NCBI RefSeq assembly: GCF_020023735.2
Contig: NZ_CP076444.2
Span: forward strand, 1,751,501 to 1,815,500
From: Mycoavidus sp. HKI
GTDB lineage: Bacteria > Pseudomonadota > Gammaproteobacteria > Burkholderiales > Burkholderiaceae
Reading direction: 5' to 3'
Length of the DNA: 64,000 nucleotides
Under the pieces are notes generated by a model that ran no database searches, was not told where the DNA came from, and was given only the letters and a program-made list of their open reading frames with translations. Numbering within the stretch: position 1 is the first letter of the stretch; every line of letters begins with the position of its first letter. Made by a program: the position numbers and the translations under genes. This document shows positions 10,523 to 21,579 of this stretch, piece after piece.

Positions 10523-11402
10523 ATGATTTTAGGCCCGCTGCATTGTCTGCCCAACCGCTTTTGACTTTAATCCAGACTTCGAGATAGACCGGTGCATCAA
10601 AGCATTTTTCAATATCCATCCGGGCTTCACTGCTGATCCGTTTTAGTTTTTCTCCTTTGTGTCCGATCAGCATTGCCTTATGGCTATCGCGCTCAACTAA
10701 GATGGTCGCAAAAATGCGCCGCAAGCGGCCTTCTTGCTCAAATTTTTCAATCACCACCGTGCTGGTGTAAGGCAGCTCGTCGCCGGTCCAGCGAAAGACT
10801 TTTTCTCGCAAAATTTCAGCTGCCAGAAAGCGCTCGCTACGGTCGGTGAGATCATCTTCACCGTAAATGGGCTCACCTTGCGGCAAATAGGGTCGCAAGA
10901 TGGTGAGTAATCTATCCAGATCGTCAGCACGCTTAGCGGATAGAGGCACGATCTCGCAAAAATTACGTAATGCCCCCATTTTTTGCAGGAATGGGAAGAG
11001 CGTAGCTTTGTCCGTGATCCGGTCAAGCTTATTGGTAATCAGTAGCGCCGGAGCGGAAGGCGGAATCATCTCAAGCACTTTTTGGTCTTCGGCGCCAAAG
11101 TGACCGGCCTCAACGACAAAAAGTATAAGATCAACCGAACTCATGGTGGCGGTCACGGTACGATTCAATGACCGGTTGAGCATACCGCCGTGTTGAGTCT
11201 GAAAACCTGGTGTATCGACAAAAATATATTGCGCCTCAGGCAGGGTCCGAATTCCCGTAATTCGATGACGGGTCGTTTGAGCCTTGCGCGAGGTGATGCT
11301 AATTTTGTGACCCACCAGGGCATTCAGTAGAGTTGATTTGCCTACATTGGGCCGACCGATAATCGCAATCGTGCCACAACGGAAATCAGCGGAAACATTC
11401 AT
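10509..11402 (-). CDS. era: GTPase Era
   Basis: Essential GTPase that binds the 3' end of 16S rRNA and couples 30S assembly to growth. The 297-residue protein has G1 GRPNVGKST near residues 16-24, G3 DTPGF, G4 NKLD and a C-terminal KH domain with [16 protein letters not shown]. It is preceded by rnc with a 2-bp gap and overlaps recO by 14 bp, so transcription and translation are almost certainly coupled. Confidence 0.97.
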   Translation of the reverse strand: MNVSADFRCGTIAIIGRPNVGKSTLLNALVGHKISITSRKAQTTRHRITGIRTLPEAQYIFVDTPGFQTQHGGMLNRSLNRTVTATMSSVDLILFVVEAGHFGAEDQKVLEMIPPSAPALLITNKLDRITDKATLFPFLQKMGALRNFCEIVPLSAKRADDLDRLLTILRPYLPQGEPIYGEDDLTDRSERFLAAEILREKVFRWTGDELPYTSTVVIEKFEQEGRLRRIFATILVERDSHKAMLIGHKGEKLKRISSEARMDIEKCFDAPVYLEVWIKVKSGWADNAAGLKSYGYE

Positions 11403-11404
11403 GA

Positions 11405-12181
11405 TTACTTCTCAAGTTGAATAACAGCTTTGTTTTTTGTTTTTGCGGGTGCGCTTGGTTTTGGCTTGCGCGCATGATTGGCGCGCTTCGATTTAGCTGG
11501 CAATGCGGCAGGCAAAGCTTGAATTGCTTCCAACGCGCATTTGGCAGCAGCTTGTTCAGCAGCACGACGGCTTGCGCCAAAACCAAATTCTTTAATTTCA
11601 TATATAGGCACAGCGCACTCAACCTCAAATTGCTGGCTATGGGCGGCGCCATGGGTCGCCACCACGGTATAGTGTGGCAACGGGATTTGGCAGCTTTGCA
11701 AGCACTCTTGCAATAAGGTTTTTGCATCTTTACCCAGCGTACCCGGGTCAATATGCTCAAGGATCGGCAGATAGAGACCTTCAATCACCGCTTGCGCGGC
11801 TTCAAAGCCTCCATCCAAATAGATAGCGCCTAAAATAGCCTCAAGCGTATCGGCCAAAATTGACGGCCGCCGGCTGCCGCCGCTTTTTATTTCTCCCTCA
11901 CCCAAGCGTAACGATTCGGCAAGATTGAGCGATTGTGCGATTTCATAGAGCGATTGTTGCTTCACTAAGTTTGCGCGCACCCGCGACAGATCACCCTCGT
12001 TTAATGCCGAGAAGCGTTTAAATAGCAGCGCCGCTACGGTGCAATTCAAAATCGAATCGCCGAGAAACTCCAGCCGCTCGTTATGGCTCGCGCTATGGCT
12101 ACGGTGGGTCATTGCCTGCCGCAAGTATTCTCTATTACGGAATACATAGTGCAACCGGCTTTCTAATGAGGATAAAGGCAT
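11405..12181 (-). CDS. rnc: Ribonuclease III
   Basis: Double-strand-specific endoribonuclease that processes rRNA precursors and structured mRNAs. The catalytic signature [11 protein letters not shown] is near residues 35-46, the second acidic cluster is in [15 protein letters not shown], and a double-stranded RNA-binding domain covers about residues 155-225. A basic tail rich in Lys, Ala and Pro (last 30 residues) extends beyond the usual end, giving 258 residues against 226 in E. coli. Such extensions occur in Burkholderiales. Confidence 0.96.
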   Translation of the reverse strand: MPLSSLESRLHYVFRNREYLRQAMTHRSHSASHNERLEFLGDSILNCTVAALLFKRFSALNEGDLSRVRANLVKQQSLYEIAQSLNLAESLRLGEGEIKSGGSRRPSILADTLEAILGAIYLDGGFEAAQAVIEGLYLPILEHIDPGTLGKDAKTLLQECLQSCQIPLPHYTVVATHGAAHSQQFEVECAVPIYEIKEFGFGASRRAAEQAAAKCALEAIQALPAALPAKSKRANHARKPKPSAPAKTKNKAVIQLEK

Positions 12182-12282
12182 AGCGCTAAGTATAACGCGT
12201 AACGCATAGGCTCCGCTAAAACACGTCGCGACCAGTTTTTAGATTAGGAACTAAGCGCTACGCAAATAGGCCGATCACACAA

Positions 12283-13170
12283 TTAACTAAAACGGCCGAT
12301 GCGTTTGAAATGACCCAAATTAAGCCAAATAAAGAAAGCTCTGCCTACTAGGTTACGGTCCGGCACAAATCCCCAAAAACGACTATCTGCACTATTGTCT
12401 CGATTGTCGCCCATCACAAAATAGTGACCCGGCGGCACTTTGCAGACAACGCCATCACTACTATACGTGCAGTTATCCCGAAATGGAAAGTCATCTGCGC
12501 CAATGATAAACGACGGTGCACCGGGGCTATTTAGAATTTCGTTGGTTTTGTTGCCAACGGTTTGCTGGTATTGCTTAGCATAACCTACTCGTTCTTCGTC
12601 AAAATAATCCGACAGCGGGCTTTGTGGCACGGCCTGGCCGTTGATGGCCAAATGCTTGCCTAGATACGCGACCGTATCACCCGGCAGTCCGATCACCCGT
12701 TTGATGTAATCGATGGATTCATCTTTCGGGTAACGAAACACCACGACATCACCACGCTCTGGATTGCGGTTGGCGATCACTTTTTTATTCAACACCGGCA
12801 AACGAATACCGTAATCAAATTTATTCACCAGAATAAAGTCGCCCGCTAACAACGTAGGCAACATTGAGCTCGACGGAATCTTAAACGGCTCAACGAGAAA
12901 GGAGCGGAGTAAAAATACTAACAAAATGACCGGAAAAAAGTTAGCTGAATACTCAAGCCACCATGGCTGCTGCAAGGCTTCTTTACTCAGCCGCGCCCGT
13001 GTGGCAAGCATGCTATCCGTGACTGCGTCAAATTGCTCGAGCTGGCGGTCATATTCACCAAGTATCCGTTTAGCCTCGTTGCGGCGGCGCGACAGGAAGA
13101 TCAGTTTCTCAGCCAGCCAAGCTAGCCCCGTGACCAGCACTAAAGTAAAAAGAATCAGCGCAAAATTCAT
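12283..13170 (-). CDS. lepB: Signal peptidase I
   Basis: Inner-membrane serine protease that releases secreted proteins from their signal peptides. Two membrane segments are visible (residues 3-27 and 76-92). The catalytic Ser102 lies in PSSSMLPTL and the general-base Lys157 in YIKRVIGLPGD. The C-terminal box GDNRDNSADSRFWGFVP is intact. 295 residues is normal for the genus group. It follows lepA by 24 bp, the universal lepA-lepB pair. Confidence 0.96.
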   Translation of the reverse strand: MNFALILFTLVLVTGLAWLAEKLIFLSRRRNEAKRILGEYDRQLEQFDAVTDSMLATRARLSKEALQQPWWLEYSANFFPVILLVFLLRSFLVEPFKIPSSSMLPTLLAGDFILVNKFDYGIRLPVLNKKVIANRNPERGDVVVFRYPKDESIDYIKRVIGLPGDTVAYLGKHLAINGQAVPQSPLSDYFDEERVGYAKQYQQTVGNKTNEILNSPGAPSFIIGADDFPFRDNCTYSSDGVVCKVPPGHYFVMGDNRDNSADSRFWGFVPDRNLVGRAFFIWLNLGHFKRIGRFS

Positions 13171-13194
13171 GAAAAATCCACTCTTATAGATACT

Positions 13195-14988
13195 TTATTT
13201 ATCTGATACACGAAGAATAGCAAGAAAAGCTTCTTGCGGAATTTCAACGCTACCGACTTGCTTCATTCGCTTTTTACCTTCTTTTTGCTTCTCTAGCAAT
13301 TTCTTTTTGCGGGAAATATCGCCACCATAGCATTTTGCCAGCACATTTTTGCGCAGCGCTTTAATATTCTCGCGCGCGATAATATTAGAGCTAATGGCCG
13401 CTTGAATCGCCACGTCATACATCTGACGCGGAATAATTTCGCGCATTTTTGCGGCGACTTGCCGGCCGCGAAACATGCTTTGAGAACGGTGCACGATGAT
13501 CGACAAAGCATCGACTTTCTCGCCGTTGATCAGCATGTCCACTTTCACCACGTCTGCGGGGCGATATTCTTTGAATTCATAATCCATTGAAGCATAGCCG
13601 CGCGAGACAGATTTGAGCTGGTCGAAAAAATCCAAGACGATTTCAGCCATTGGCATTTCATAAACCAACTGAACTTGACGGCCACGATAGACCATATCGA
13701 GTTGCACACCACGCTTTTGCGTGCACAGCGTGATGACCGAGCCGACATATTCTTGCGGCATATAGAGATTGACGGTGACGATGGGCTCGCGGATTTCTTC
13801 AATTTTTGAGGACTCAGGCAGTTTAGCTGGATTCTCAACAATCGCCAGTAAGCCGTTATTCTGCCTGACCTCATAGACCACCGTCGGGGCCGTGGTGATC
13901 AAATCCATATTGAATTCGCGCTCTAGCCGCTCTTGCACAATTTCCATATGGAGCAAGCCGAGAAAGCCACATCTAAAACCAAAGCCAAGTGCCTGAGAAA
14001 CTTCAGGCTCATACTGCAAGGATGCGTCGTTGAGCTTGAGCTTTTCAAGTGATTCACGCAACGCTTCATACTGGTTGGCTTCAACCGGATATAAACCGGC
14101 AAAAACCTGTGGTTTAACTTCCTTAAAGCCAGCTAACGGTGTCAGCGCAGGTTTATTCGCATGACTGACCGTATCCCCTACTTTAGCTACGGTGAGCGTT
14201 TTAATGCCGGCAATAATGAAACCCACTTGCCCAGCGGATAAAGATTCTCTAGCTTGCGCTTTAGGCGTGAACACACCAATTTGTTCAACCGGAAATTGAG
14301 CACCGCAGGCCATTAATACAATCCGGTCTTTCGGCCGTAAAGTGCCATTCACAATACGCACCAGGATGACCACCCCGACATAATTGTCAAACCAAGAGTC
14401 GATAATCAGCGCCTGCAAGGGCGCTTGGGGGTCCCCTACTGGCGGCGGCACTTTGCTAATCAACGCCTCCAGCACATCGATGACACCTTCACCCGTTTTG
14501 GCGCTACAGCGCACCGCATCGGTCGCATCAATGCCAATCACCTCTTCAATTTCTGCAATTGCATTGGCGCAATTGGCCGCAGGCAAATCAATCTTATTGA
14601 GCACTGGCACGACTTCGACCCCAAGCTCAATTGCGGTATAGCAATTCGCCACTGTCTGCGCTTCTACCCCTTGACTTGCATCCACCACCAATAAGGCGCC
14701 TTCACAGGCCGATAGCGAACGGCTGACTTCATATGAAAAATCAACGTGCCCTGGGGTATCGATTAGATTCAGGTTATATATTTGGCCATCCCGCGCGCGA
14801 TACGTCAGTGCCGCAGTTTGCGCTTTAATAGTAATGCCGCGCTCGCGCTCAAGCGCCATTGAATCGAGTACCTGCGCTTCCATTTCACGCGAGGAAAGAC
14901 CCCCACACAACTGGATAATACGGTCAGCCAGGGTAGATTTGCCGTGATCAATATGGGCGATGACGGAGAAATTACGAATATGGTCCAT
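13195..14988 (-). CDS. lepA: Elongation factor 4 (back-translocase LepA)
   Basis: Ribosome-bound GTPase related to EF-G that lacks domain IV. The 597-residue protein begins [20 protein letters not shown] with G1 complete, then [11 protein letters not shown] (G2), DTPGHVDF (G3) and NKIDLP (G4). The C-terminal LepA-specific domain ends with [18 protein letters not shown]. It lies five bases downstream of mucD and 24 bp upstream of lepB. Confidence 0.98.
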   Translation of the reverse strand: MDHIRNFSVIAHIDHGKSTLADRIIQLCGGLSSREMEAQVLDSMALERERGITIKAQTAALTYRARDGQIYNLNLIDTPGHVDFSYEVSRSLSACEGALLVVDASQGVEAQTVANCYTAIELGVEVVPVLNKIDLPAANCANAIAEIEEVIGIDATDAVRCSAKTGEGVIDVLEALISKVPPPVGDPQAPLQALIIDSWFDNYVGVVILVRIVNGTLRPKDRIVLMACGAQFPVEQIGVFTPKAQARESLSAGQVGFIIAGIKTLTVAKVGDTVSHANKPALTPLAGFKEVKPQVFAGLYPVEANQYEALRESLEKLKLNDASLQYEPEVSQALGFGFRCGFLGLLHMEIVQERLEREFNMDLITTAPTVVYEVRQNNGLLAIVENPAKLPESSKIEEIREPIVTVNLYMPQEYVGSVITLCTQKRGVQLDMVYRGRQVQLVYEMPMAEIVLDFFDQLKSVSRGYASMDYEFKEYRPADVVKVDMLINGEKVDALSIIVHRSQSMFRGRQVAAKMREIIPRQMYDVAIQAAISSNIIARENIKALRKNVLAKCYGGDISRKKKLLEKQKEGKKRMKQVGSVEIPQEAFLAILRVSDK

Positions 14989-14993
14989 GTAGC

Positions 14994-16505
14994 TTATTTC
15001 GCCCGTGGTCGTAACGGGACAAATTGTGTGTTTTCACCACGGTGTATCAAAATTGCTACCATTTTTTTAGAATCCAGTGTACGTACTACGCTATCGAACT
15101 GCTGCGCATTCATGATATCTGCATCGCCAATCCGCAGCACAATATCGCCTCTTCGGATGCCGGCCTGTGCTGCCGGGCCTTGCACCGCGTCAACGCGCAC
15201 GCCATAGCCTAGCTTGAGGGCCTTCAATTGTGCCTCGGCCAAGCTACTGACAGTGAGGCCGATTGAGTTTGCCGTATGCATGCGTGGGTCTGCTTTAGGC
15301 AGCATCGCGCGGGCGGGTCTATCAGCTTGCATTTCTACAATCGTGACGCCTAGATCGCGTTTTTTGCCTTTACGCCATAATGTCATCGGCACGCGTGCGC
15401 CGGGTTTTGTGCTACCGACTAGACGAGGCAAATCGCTTGCCTCATCAATGGTTTTACCATTGAAGCTTAGGATAATGTCGCCGGCTTGCACGCCCGCCTT
15501 GTCAGCCGGCCCGCCCACTTCAACGCCGCTGACAAATGCGCCTTGCGCACGAGGCAGGCCCAACGAATGAGCGACATCTTTAGTTACTTGACCAATCGCC
15601 ACCGCGATACGTCCGCGAGCCACTTTACCCGTTACCTTAAGTTGCTCAGCAACCCGGGTGGCCTCATCAATTGGAATCGCGAACGAAATCCCCATAAAGC
15701 CACCAGTACGGCTGTAAATTTGCGAATTGATCCCAATCACTTCGCCGCGCAGATTCATCAACGGGCCGCCTGAGTTACCTGGATTTACGGCCACATCCGT
15801 TTGAATAAAAGGCAAATAGTCGCCGGTATTGCGCCCTTTTGCGCTCACGATCCCCGCCGTCAACGTATTATCAAAACCAAATGGCGAGCCAATGGCGACG
15901 ACCCACTCGCCAACGCGCAGTGTATTTGAATCCCCTAGTGTCACTACAGGCAGATCTTTGGCATCGATTTTCAGCAAGGCGACGTCGGTGCGCTTATCGG
16001 CACCGACAAGCTTAGCTTTAAATTCACGCTTATCAAGCAATGTCACATAAATAGTGTCCGCGTCATAAACGACATGCGCATTCGTCATGACGTAACCGTC
16101 CGCTGAGATCACAAACCCTGAACCCACGCCATGGTTACGTTCAATCCCTGAGTCCGGCGCGCCATCCTCCTCCGGCGCGTCTTGCTCAGAACGCGGCGCG
16201 GGTCGCTGCTGTGGCAGCGGGAAACCAAAAAAACGCTGGAAAAACTCCAACATTTCATTACTATTCATTCCTGGCGGCAATTCGATGCTGCTATTGCTAA
16301 ACGGGATACGCCCAGTGGTGCGTATATTCACCACCGCCGGCCCTACTTTATCGATCAGTCCGGTAAAATCCGGCAAGCTGACGACCGGCGCAGAGGCCAG
16401 AGGTGGATTTGCCACAGCCGAGGTAAACGGCAAAAAAACAGCCGCCATCACTACCCATAACGGGCTAAATAAGCGCAACAAATTGCGTGTCGAAAAATTG
16501 CTCAT
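14994..16505 (-). CDS. mucD: Periplasmic serine protease of the DegP/MucD family
   Basis: HtrA-type protease/chaperone for misfolded envelope proteins. The 503-residue protein has an N-terminal signal (hydrophobic core [19 protein letters not shown], cleavage near residue 33), the triad His144 (TNAHVV), Asp174 (RTDVALL) and Ser245 (GNSGGPL), and two PDZ domains (about 280-370 and 405-495). It precedes lepA, as in other Burkholderiaceae where mucD is the last gene of the rpoE-rseA-rseB-mucD operon. Here the first three of those are gone, so the gene has lost its usual promoter context. The name degP/degQ would also be defensible. Confidence 0.93.
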   Translation of the reverse strand: MSNFSTRNLLRLFSPLWVVMAAVFLPFTSAVANPPLASAPVVSLPDFTGLIDKVGPAVVNIRTTGRIPFSNSSIELPPGMNSNEMLEFFQRFFGFPLPQQRPAPRSEQDAPEEDGAPDSGIERNHGVGSGFVISADGYVMTNAHVVYDADTIYVTLLDKREFKAKLVGADKRTDVALLKIDAKDLPVVTLGDSNTLRVGEWVVAIGSPFGFDNTLTAGIVSAKGRNTGDYLPFIQTDVAVNPGNSGGPLMNLRGEVIGINSQIYSRTGGFMGISFAIPIDEATRVAEQLKVTGKVARGRIAVAIGQVTKDVAHSLGLPRAQGAFVSGVEVGGPADKAGVQAGDIILSFNGKTIDEASDLPRLVGSTKPGARVPMTLWRKGKKRDLGVTIVEMQADRPARAMLPKADPRMHTANSIGLTVSSLAEAQLKALKLGYGVRVDAVQGPAAQAGIRRGDIVLRIGDADIMNAQQFDSVVRTLDSKKMVAILIHRGENTQFVPLRPRAK

Positions 16506-16570
16506 GGTAAATAAGCCGCGGGTTCAAAAGGCAGCTGTAAGTTTACCGTATTAATGCATCCTGCGTGAGC

Positions 16571-16627
16571 TTACCAGCGTTTATTTTGCGGCGTATCGAG
16601 TAACCGGCGTAATTTAGCAGCGGTCGC
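16571..16627 (-). pseudogene. rpoE: C-terminal fossil of the sigma-E factor gene rpoE
   Basis: Reading the minus strand, 18 codons and a stop give ATAAKLRRLLDTPQNKRW. From memory this is a close match to the last residues of Burkholderia/Ralstonia RpoE (AREAIAAKLRPLLDTPEGKRW-like). No sigma region 2 or 4 precedes it: upstream sequence runs straight into the end of the membrane-protein gene at 16669. The position is exactly where rpoE stands in relatives, between that gene and rseA-rseB-mucD. I interpret it as the scar of a deletion that removed nearly all of rpoE and all of rseA and rseB. The remembered family sequence should be confirmed by alignment. Confidence 0.6.
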
Positions 16628-16668
16628 TTTACAGTCATTTATGAATGCTGTTACAAGCGTTACAAAGG

Positions 16669-17112
16669 TTACAATTGATGGTTACAATTTTTGCTGAGTT
16701 GCCGGCAGCGCACGACTAACTCGCGCAGCATAGGAGAAGGTAAGGCATCGGCCAGGATGAGTATTTTACGGCTGCGGCCATCGCTCGCGCGCACGGTGAT
16801 GCTTAACATCAGGCCACCCCAATAGGCCATATCCGATATTTGCGAGCAACGCATGCGTCTGCCCACACGATGCCAGGTGGTGATTCCCTGCGTGTTAATT
16901 TCTAGCCTAAAAGCTTGCTGCGCATCGACACGGTAAGCCATATAGCTGAGGACAAGCAGCACGACACCGGCGGCTAATAGGGCGCCAAGAACACTGATAC
17001 GCGGTGTAGCAACACGCCACACCGCGTAAGTACAGCACAAGATAAAGGCTAGTGTTAGCCACCTTAGAACAGTAGAGGGTTTGAGTTCAAACTGAATCGG
17101 TGCCTGCATCAT
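16669..17112 (-). CDS. Small two-helix membrane protein (YgfX/CptA-like)
   Basis: Protein of 147 residues with two adjacent hydrophobic helices (about 18-32 and 39-58), then a soluble part containing ITTWHRVGRRMRCSQISDMAYWG and a C-terminal ELVVRCRQLSKN. Topology and position after fabF match the small uncharacterised protein that precedes rpoE in Burkholderiaceae and is often annotated as YgfX-like. The similarity is by context and topology rather than by a strong motif, so the family name is tentative. Either of the first two start codons could be used. Confidence 0.6.
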   Translation of the reverse strand: MMQAPIQFELKPSTVLRWLTLAFILCCTYAVWRVATPRISVLGALLAAGVVLLVLSYMAYRVDAQQAFRLEINTQGITTWHRVGRRMRCSQISDMAYWGGLMLSITVRASDGRSRKILILADALPSPMLRELVVRCRQLSKNCNHQL

Positions 17113-17154
17113 TCAGTCTGACCCTAACCATTACTGTGTTTTAGCTTGGACTGC

Positions 17155-18390
17155 TTAGATCCGCTTAAAAACTAGGGAGCCATTGGTGCCCCCAAATCCA
17201 AACGAATTCGACAGCGCAATGTCTATTTTCATCTCGCGCGCGACGTTGGCACAGATATCTAAATCGCACTGCGGGTCTTGATTAAAAACATTGATTGTCG
17301 GTGGCGCGATCTGATGCTTAAGTGCGAGCACCGTAAAGACGGCTTCAATACCCCCTGCGGCACCGAGCAAATGACCGGTCATGGATTTGGTCGAACTGAC
17401 CACGACTTTTTTTGCATGGTCAGTCAAGGCGCGTTTAATGGCAATCGTTTCGCTTAGATCACCGAGCGGCGTTGAAGTGCCATGCGCATTAATATAATCG
17501 ATTTGGCCAACGTTAATTTCAGCATTTTTCAGGGCATTGAGCATACAACGATATGCGCCATCGCCATCTGAGCAGGGTGCCGTCATATGGTAAGCATCTG
17601 CACTACGACCATAGCCGATCATTTCGCAGTAAATCTTCGCGCCGCGCGCTTTGGCATGTTCATATTCTTCGAGGACCAGCACACCCGCCCCTTCGCCCAG
17701 CACAAAACCATCGCGATCTTGATCCCAAGGACGGCTGGCCGTGGCTGGATCGTCATTGCGTTGTGACAGAGCACGCGCAGCAGCAAAACCACCCACCCCA
17801 AGCGGCGAAACCGTGGCTTCAGCACCACCCGCGATCATCACATCGACATCGCCATATTCGATCATACGCATGGCTTCACCGATCGAATGCGTACCTGTGG
17901 TACAGGCGGTAGAGATCGCCAGGTTAGGGCCTTTCAGGCCGAAGTGAATCGATAAATGCCCGGAGATCATATTGATAATCGAGGCGGGCACAAAAAATGG
18001 CGAAATCCGGCGCGGGCCACGATTGATTAATTCGGTTTGCGTTTGCTCAATCGACGGCAAACCGCCGATGCCTGAGCCAACAATCACGCCGATACGCTCG
18101 GCATTAGCCTGGTTGACTTCAAGACCGCTGTCTTGCATGGCTTGGATACCGGCGGCTAGCCCGTAATGGATAAAGGTATCCATATGACGCGCTTCTTTAC
18201 TCGAAATATAGCGCTCAATTTCGAAGCCTTTCACCTCACCGGCAAATCGAGTCGATAGATTAGAGGCATCGAATTTGGTCACAGTAGCAATACCGGACTG
18301 ACCCGCCACTAAATTAGCCCAGCCTGCGGCAACTGTATTACCGACCGGCGAGATATGTCCTAGACCTGTTACAACAATACGGCGACTCAC
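17155..18390 (-). CDS. fabF: Beta-ketoacyl-[acyl-carrier-protein] synthase II
   Basis: Elongating condensing enzyme of fatty acid synthesis. The frame is open from 18408, but a GTG at 18390 with GAGGG five bases upstream gives [11 protein letters not shown] and places the nucleophile at Cys163 in [10 protein letters not shown], the same number as in E. coli FabF. The His residues of [11 protein letters not shown] and [14 protein letters not shown] complete the Cys-His-His triad. The product is 411 residues. It follows acpP, from which it is separated by an intrinsic terminator-like hairpin. Confidence 0.96.
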   Translation of the reverse strand: MSRRIVVTGLGHISPVGNTVAAGWANLVAGQSGIATVTKFDASNLSTRFAGEVKGFEIERYISSKEARHMDTFIHYGLAAGIQAMQDSGLEVNQANAERIGVIVGSGIGGLPSIEQTQTELINRGPRRISPFFVPASIINMISGHLSIHFGLKGPNLAISTACTTGTHSIGEAMRMIEYGDVDVMIAGGAEATVSPLGVGGFAAARALSQRNDDPATASRPWDQDRDGFVLGEGAGVLVLEEYEHAKARGAKIYCEMIGYGRSADAYHMTAPCSDGDGAYRCMLNALKNAEINVGQIDYINAHGTSTPLGDLSETIAIKRALTDHAKKVVVSSTKSMTGHLLGAAGGIEAVFTVLALKHQIAPPTINVFNQDPQCDLDICANVAREMKIDIALSNSFGFGGTNGSLVFKRI

Positions 18391-18416
18391 GTTACCCTCT
18401 TTCATCACATAACAAC

Positions 18417-18463
18417 AAAAAAGCCACAGAGTTCACAGAGAAAACCTCTGCGAGCTCTGTGGC
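18417..18463 (-). terminator. Intrinsic terminator between acpP and fabF
   Basis: On the minus strand a 9-bp perfect stem (GCCACAGAG / CTCTGTGGC) encloses a loop that can pair further, and is followed directly by a run of six T. It lies after acpP and before fabF. It should end or attenuate acpP transcripts, which fits the need for much more AcpP than FabF. Confidence 0.8.
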
Positions 18464-18486
18464 CCACTTAAACCAATGTAAGGTGA

Positions 18487-18726
18487 TTAAGCCTTAACGT
18501 TGGCACGTGCGTAATCAACTGCTTGCTGCACCGTAGTAATCGATTCAGCTTCCTCGTCAGGAATTTCCATACCGAATTCATCCTCAAGGGCCATGACGAG
18601 CTCGACTGTATCTAGCGAATCTGCCCCAAGATCATCAACAAATGATGATTCATTTTTGATTTCAGCTTCGGGAACACCAAGTTGTTCGGCTACAATTTTC
18701 TTGACACGTTGTTCAATATTGTCCAT
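18487..18726 (-). CDS. acpP: Acyl carrier protein
   Basis: Acidic 79-residue carrier of fatty acyl chains. The phosphopantetheine site is Ser37 in [20 protein letters not shown], the canonical DSL motif. A strong GGAGGGG ribosome-binding site sits just upstream of the ATG at 18726. A 133-bp gap to fabG probably holds its own promoter (a TAGAAT-like -10 is visible near 18770 on the minus strand), and a terminator follows. Confidence 0.98.
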   Translation of the reverse strand: MDNIEQRVKKIVAEQLGVPEAEIKNESSFVDDLGADSLDTVELVMALEDEFGMEIPDEEAESITTVQQAVDYARANVKA

Positions 18727-18859
18727 TCAGACCCCTCCGGGATAAGTTTATAAAGTTTCGAGTGCGCGCATTCTATCAGGTTTAAACAACAAATTATCAC
18801 TTTGACAATATGGGTTGAATAACGCGCAGAATCAGGTTATATGAAATACAAAAGATGAA

Positions 18860-19606
18860 TTAAGCCATAAACATCCCACCATTTACATGCAAAGTGGTTC
18901 CAGTAATATAAGCCGCCCGCGCAGAGGCCAGGAAAGCGACCGCATGAGCGATATCTTCCGGACTACCAAAGCGCCCAAGCGGGATCTGCGATTTGATTGC
19001 GGTTTGCTGTTCGGCAGGCAGAGCGTTGGTCATATCGGTCTCGATAAAGCCAGGCGCGATACAATTCACGGTGATGCCACGGCTGCCAACCTCACGTGCC
19101 AGTGCTCGTGTCATGCCCGCAACGCCGGCTTTGGCCGCTGCATAGTTCACTTGCCCTGCGCTGCCCATCGACCCCACCACGGAGGTGATGTTGATAATGC
19201 GCCCGCTACGGGCTTTGATCATCGGCCGCAGGACTGCACGCGATAGGCGGAAGACGGCTTTTAAGTTGGTATTGAGCACATCATCCCACTCTTCCTCTTT
19301 CATCCGCAAGATCAGTTGATCTCGCGTGATGCCTGCGTTATTGACTAGAATCTGCGGTGCGCCGAATTCTTTAGTCAAGTCTTCGATACGCTGATCTAGC
19401 GCTGGGTCATTCACGTCCAGCGCAATACCGCGGCCAGCAAAGCCAGACTCCGCTAAAGCTGTGGTAATAGAAGCCGCGCCCTCGGCGCTGGTTGCGCTAC
19501 CAATCACCGTGGCGCCAGCACGCGCCAATTCAAGCGCTAGCGCACGGCCAATGCCACGAGAGGCGCCTGTCACCAGCGCGATTTGTTGATCCAGTATTTT
19601 TTCCAT
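18860..19606 (-). CDS. fabG: 3-oxoacyl-[acyl-carrier-protein] reductase
   Basis: NADPH-dependent short-chain dehydrogenase of fatty acid elongation. The Rossmann motif GASRGIG, NNAGITRD, the catalytic Tyr-x3-Lys in YAAAKAG and the exit motif PGFIETDM are all present. The frame extends to 19681, but that would overlap the end of fabD, and the ATG at 19606 gives MEKILDQQIALVTG, a 248-residue protein of family length with a purine-rich site upstream. Confidence 0.96.
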   Translation of the reverse strand: MEKILDQQIALVTGASRGIGRALALELARAGATVIGSATSAEGAASITTALAESGFAGRGIALDVNDPALDQRIEDLTKEFGAPQILVNNAGITRDQLILRMKEEEWDDVLNTNLKAVFRLSRAVLRPMIKARSGRIINITSVVGSMGSAGQVNYAAAKAGVAGMTRALAREVGSRGITVNCIAPGFIETDMTNALPAEQQTAIKSQIPLGRFGSPEDIAHAVAFLASARAAYITGTTLHVNGGMFMA

Positions 19607-19637
19607 TGAGTCTCTATTTTTCAGCAAAATAAAGCTG

Positions 19638-20567
19638 CTAACGCAATAGCAGCAAAGCCTCGTCAAGCGAGGCAGTATCACATAAAGCTGCGCTCACGAG
19701 CGTACTATCAATACGTTTTGTTAAACCAGTTAGAACCTTGCCAGGGCCACATTCTACGATATGCGTCATGCCGGCATGCGCAATCGCTTGAATTGACTCA
19801 ACCCAACGTACAGGCCCGGCGGCTTGTCGAGCTAGCGCGTTTTTAATCTCCGCTGGCTCAAACGCCATTGCAACATCAATATTATTGACGACCGGAATCT
19901 GCGGCGGGCGCACTTCAACCTGTGACAAATAGTCACGCAATTGATCCGCAGCGGGCTGCAGTAAAGATGAGTGAAACGGCGCCGATACCGGCAACAGCAA
20001 CGCACGCTTCGCCCCTTTAGCTTTGGCTAATTCGCAAGCAGCTTCAACCGCCGCCTTATGTCCTGCGATCACGATTTGCGCCGGCGCGTTGAAATTGACT
20101 GGCTCTACCACGCCAGCCGCACTTGCTGCAACACAGACTGCGCTCACCGCAGCAGCGTCCAGGCCGAGGATAGCAGCCATGCCGCCCACCCCTACCGGCA
20201 CCGCTGCTTGCATTACTTGCGCGCGAAAGCGCACCAACGACACAGCGTCGCTAAAGGTCAAGGCGCCGGCTACCACCAACGCCGTATACTCGCCCAGGCT
20301 ATGGCCTGCGACCATAGCTGGCACAGGCCCGCCTACGCTAGACCAGGCGCGATAAACGGCATAAGCTGCGGTCAACATAGCTGGCTGCGTGTGGGTGGTG
20401 AGATTTAACGTATCAACCGGACCCTCAGCAATCAATTTGCCGATATCCTGATTCAATGCGTCGGACGCTTCTTGCAACGTCTCACGCACCACTGGCCAAT
20501 CGGCAAAGGTCCCAAGCATGCCCACTGACTGCGAGCCTTGGCCGGGAAATACAAAGGCAAATTTCAT
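19638..20567 (-). CDS. fabD: Malonyl-CoA--[acyl-carrier-protein] transacylase
   Basis: Loads malonate onto AcpP. The 309-residue protein begins MKFAFVFPGQGSQSVGML, has the nucleophile Ser90 in GHSLGEY, and the catalytic His in PVSAPFHSSLLQ. It lies between fabH and fabG in the conserved cluster. Confidence 0.97.
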   Translation of the reverse strand: MKFAFVFPGQGSQSVGMLGTFADWPVVRETLQEASDALNQDIGKLIAEGPVDTLNLTTHTQPAMLTAAYAVYRAWSSVGGPVPAMVAGHSLGEYTALVVAGALTFSDAVSLVRFRAQVMQAAVPVGVGGMAAILGLDAAAVSAVCVAASAAGVVEPVNFNAPAQIVIAGHKAAVEAACELAKAKGAKRALLLPVSAPFHSSLLQPAADQLRDYLSQVEVRPPQIPVVNNIDVAMAFEPAEIKNALARQAAGPVRWVESIQAIAHAGMTHIVECGPGKVLTGLTKRIDSTLVSAALCDTASLDEALLLLR

Positions 20568-20589
20568 CTTATTTTAAATCCTGACTCAA

Positions 20590-21579
20590 TCAAAAACGAA
20601 TAACCGAAGCGCCCCAAGTAAAACCGCCGCCAACGCCTTCGATCAAAATGTGATGGCCTCGTTTGATACGGCCATCCCGCACCGCCTGATCTAAGGCAAG
20701 CGGAATTGAAGCCGCAGAAGTATTGCCATGCTGATCGACAGTGACCACCATGCGCTCAAATGGTAAGCCAAGCTTACGGCAGGTACCTTGCATAATGCGG
20801 ATATTGGCTTGGTGAGGAATCAACCAGTCAAGGTCCGCCGGCGACAGTTGCGCCTTAGCAAGGGCCTCAAGGGCAACCTTTTCAAGCACATTGACCGCCA
20901 ACTTAAGAACCGCCCGCCCATCCATATGTAAAAACGCATTACCCGCAATCACGCCGGCATTCACCCGACCTGGCACACAGAGAATATCCGCATGACCGCC
21001 ATCTGCATGGAGCGCGCTGGCCAAAATACCTGGCTCTTCAGAAGCGCGCAGAACAACGGCGCCAGCACCATCGCCAAAGAGCACACACGTTGAACGGTCA
21101 TTAAAATCCAGTAAGCGCGAAAAAGTTTCTGCCCCGACCACCAATACCGTACTATATGTGCCGCTGCGGATAAACTGATCGGCTACCGTTAATGCATATG
21201 CAAAACCAGAGCACACTGCCTGCACATCAAATGCGGCACAGTTATTGCGAATGCCGAGCTTGTTTTGCAACAAACAAGCCGTGCTTGGAAAAATGCAATC
21301 CGGCGTTGAGGTCGCAACCAAAATTAAATCGACTGTTTGTGGATCAACCCCAGCAGCTTCCAGCGCCTGTTGAGAGGCGGTCAACGCCAGATCACTGGTA
21401 TTTTGCTCAGCATTCACAAAATGCCGAGCACGGATGCCGGTGCGCGTGAAGATCCATTCATCGCTGGTTTCAATGCCACGCGTCGCTAGTTGGCTAGCTA
21501 ACTCTTCGTTAGTGACACGCATTGGCGGCAAACAACTGCCCGTGCCAATAATGCGGGAATAAAGATTTGTGTGTGTCAT
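20590..21579 (-). CDS. fabH: Beta-ketoacyl-[acyl-carrier-protein] synthase III
   Basis: Initiates type II fatty acid synthesis by condensing acetyl-CoA with malonyl-ACP. The catalytic Cys123 is in [13 protein letters not shown], the His is in [11 protein letters not shown], and the Asn in the later [11 protein letters not shown] segment. The protein has 329 residues. Its start codon shares one base with the stop of plsX (TAATG), indicating coupling. Confidence 0.97.
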   Translation of the reverse strand: MTHTNLYSRIIGTGSCLPPMRVTNEELASQLATRGIETSDEWIFTRTGIRARHFVNAEQNTSDLALTASQQALEAAGVDPQTVDLILVATSTPDCIFPSTACLLQNKLGIRNNCAAFDVQAVCSGFAYALTVADQFIRSGTYSTVLVVGAETFSRLLDFNDRSTCVLFGDGAGAVVLRASEEPGILASALHADGGHADILCVPGRVNAGVIAGNAFLHMDGRAVLKLAVNVLEKVALEALAKAQLSPADLDWLIPHQANIRIMQGTCRKLGLPFERMVVTVDQHGNTSAASIPLALDQAVRDGRIKRGHHILIEGVGGGFTWGASVIRF

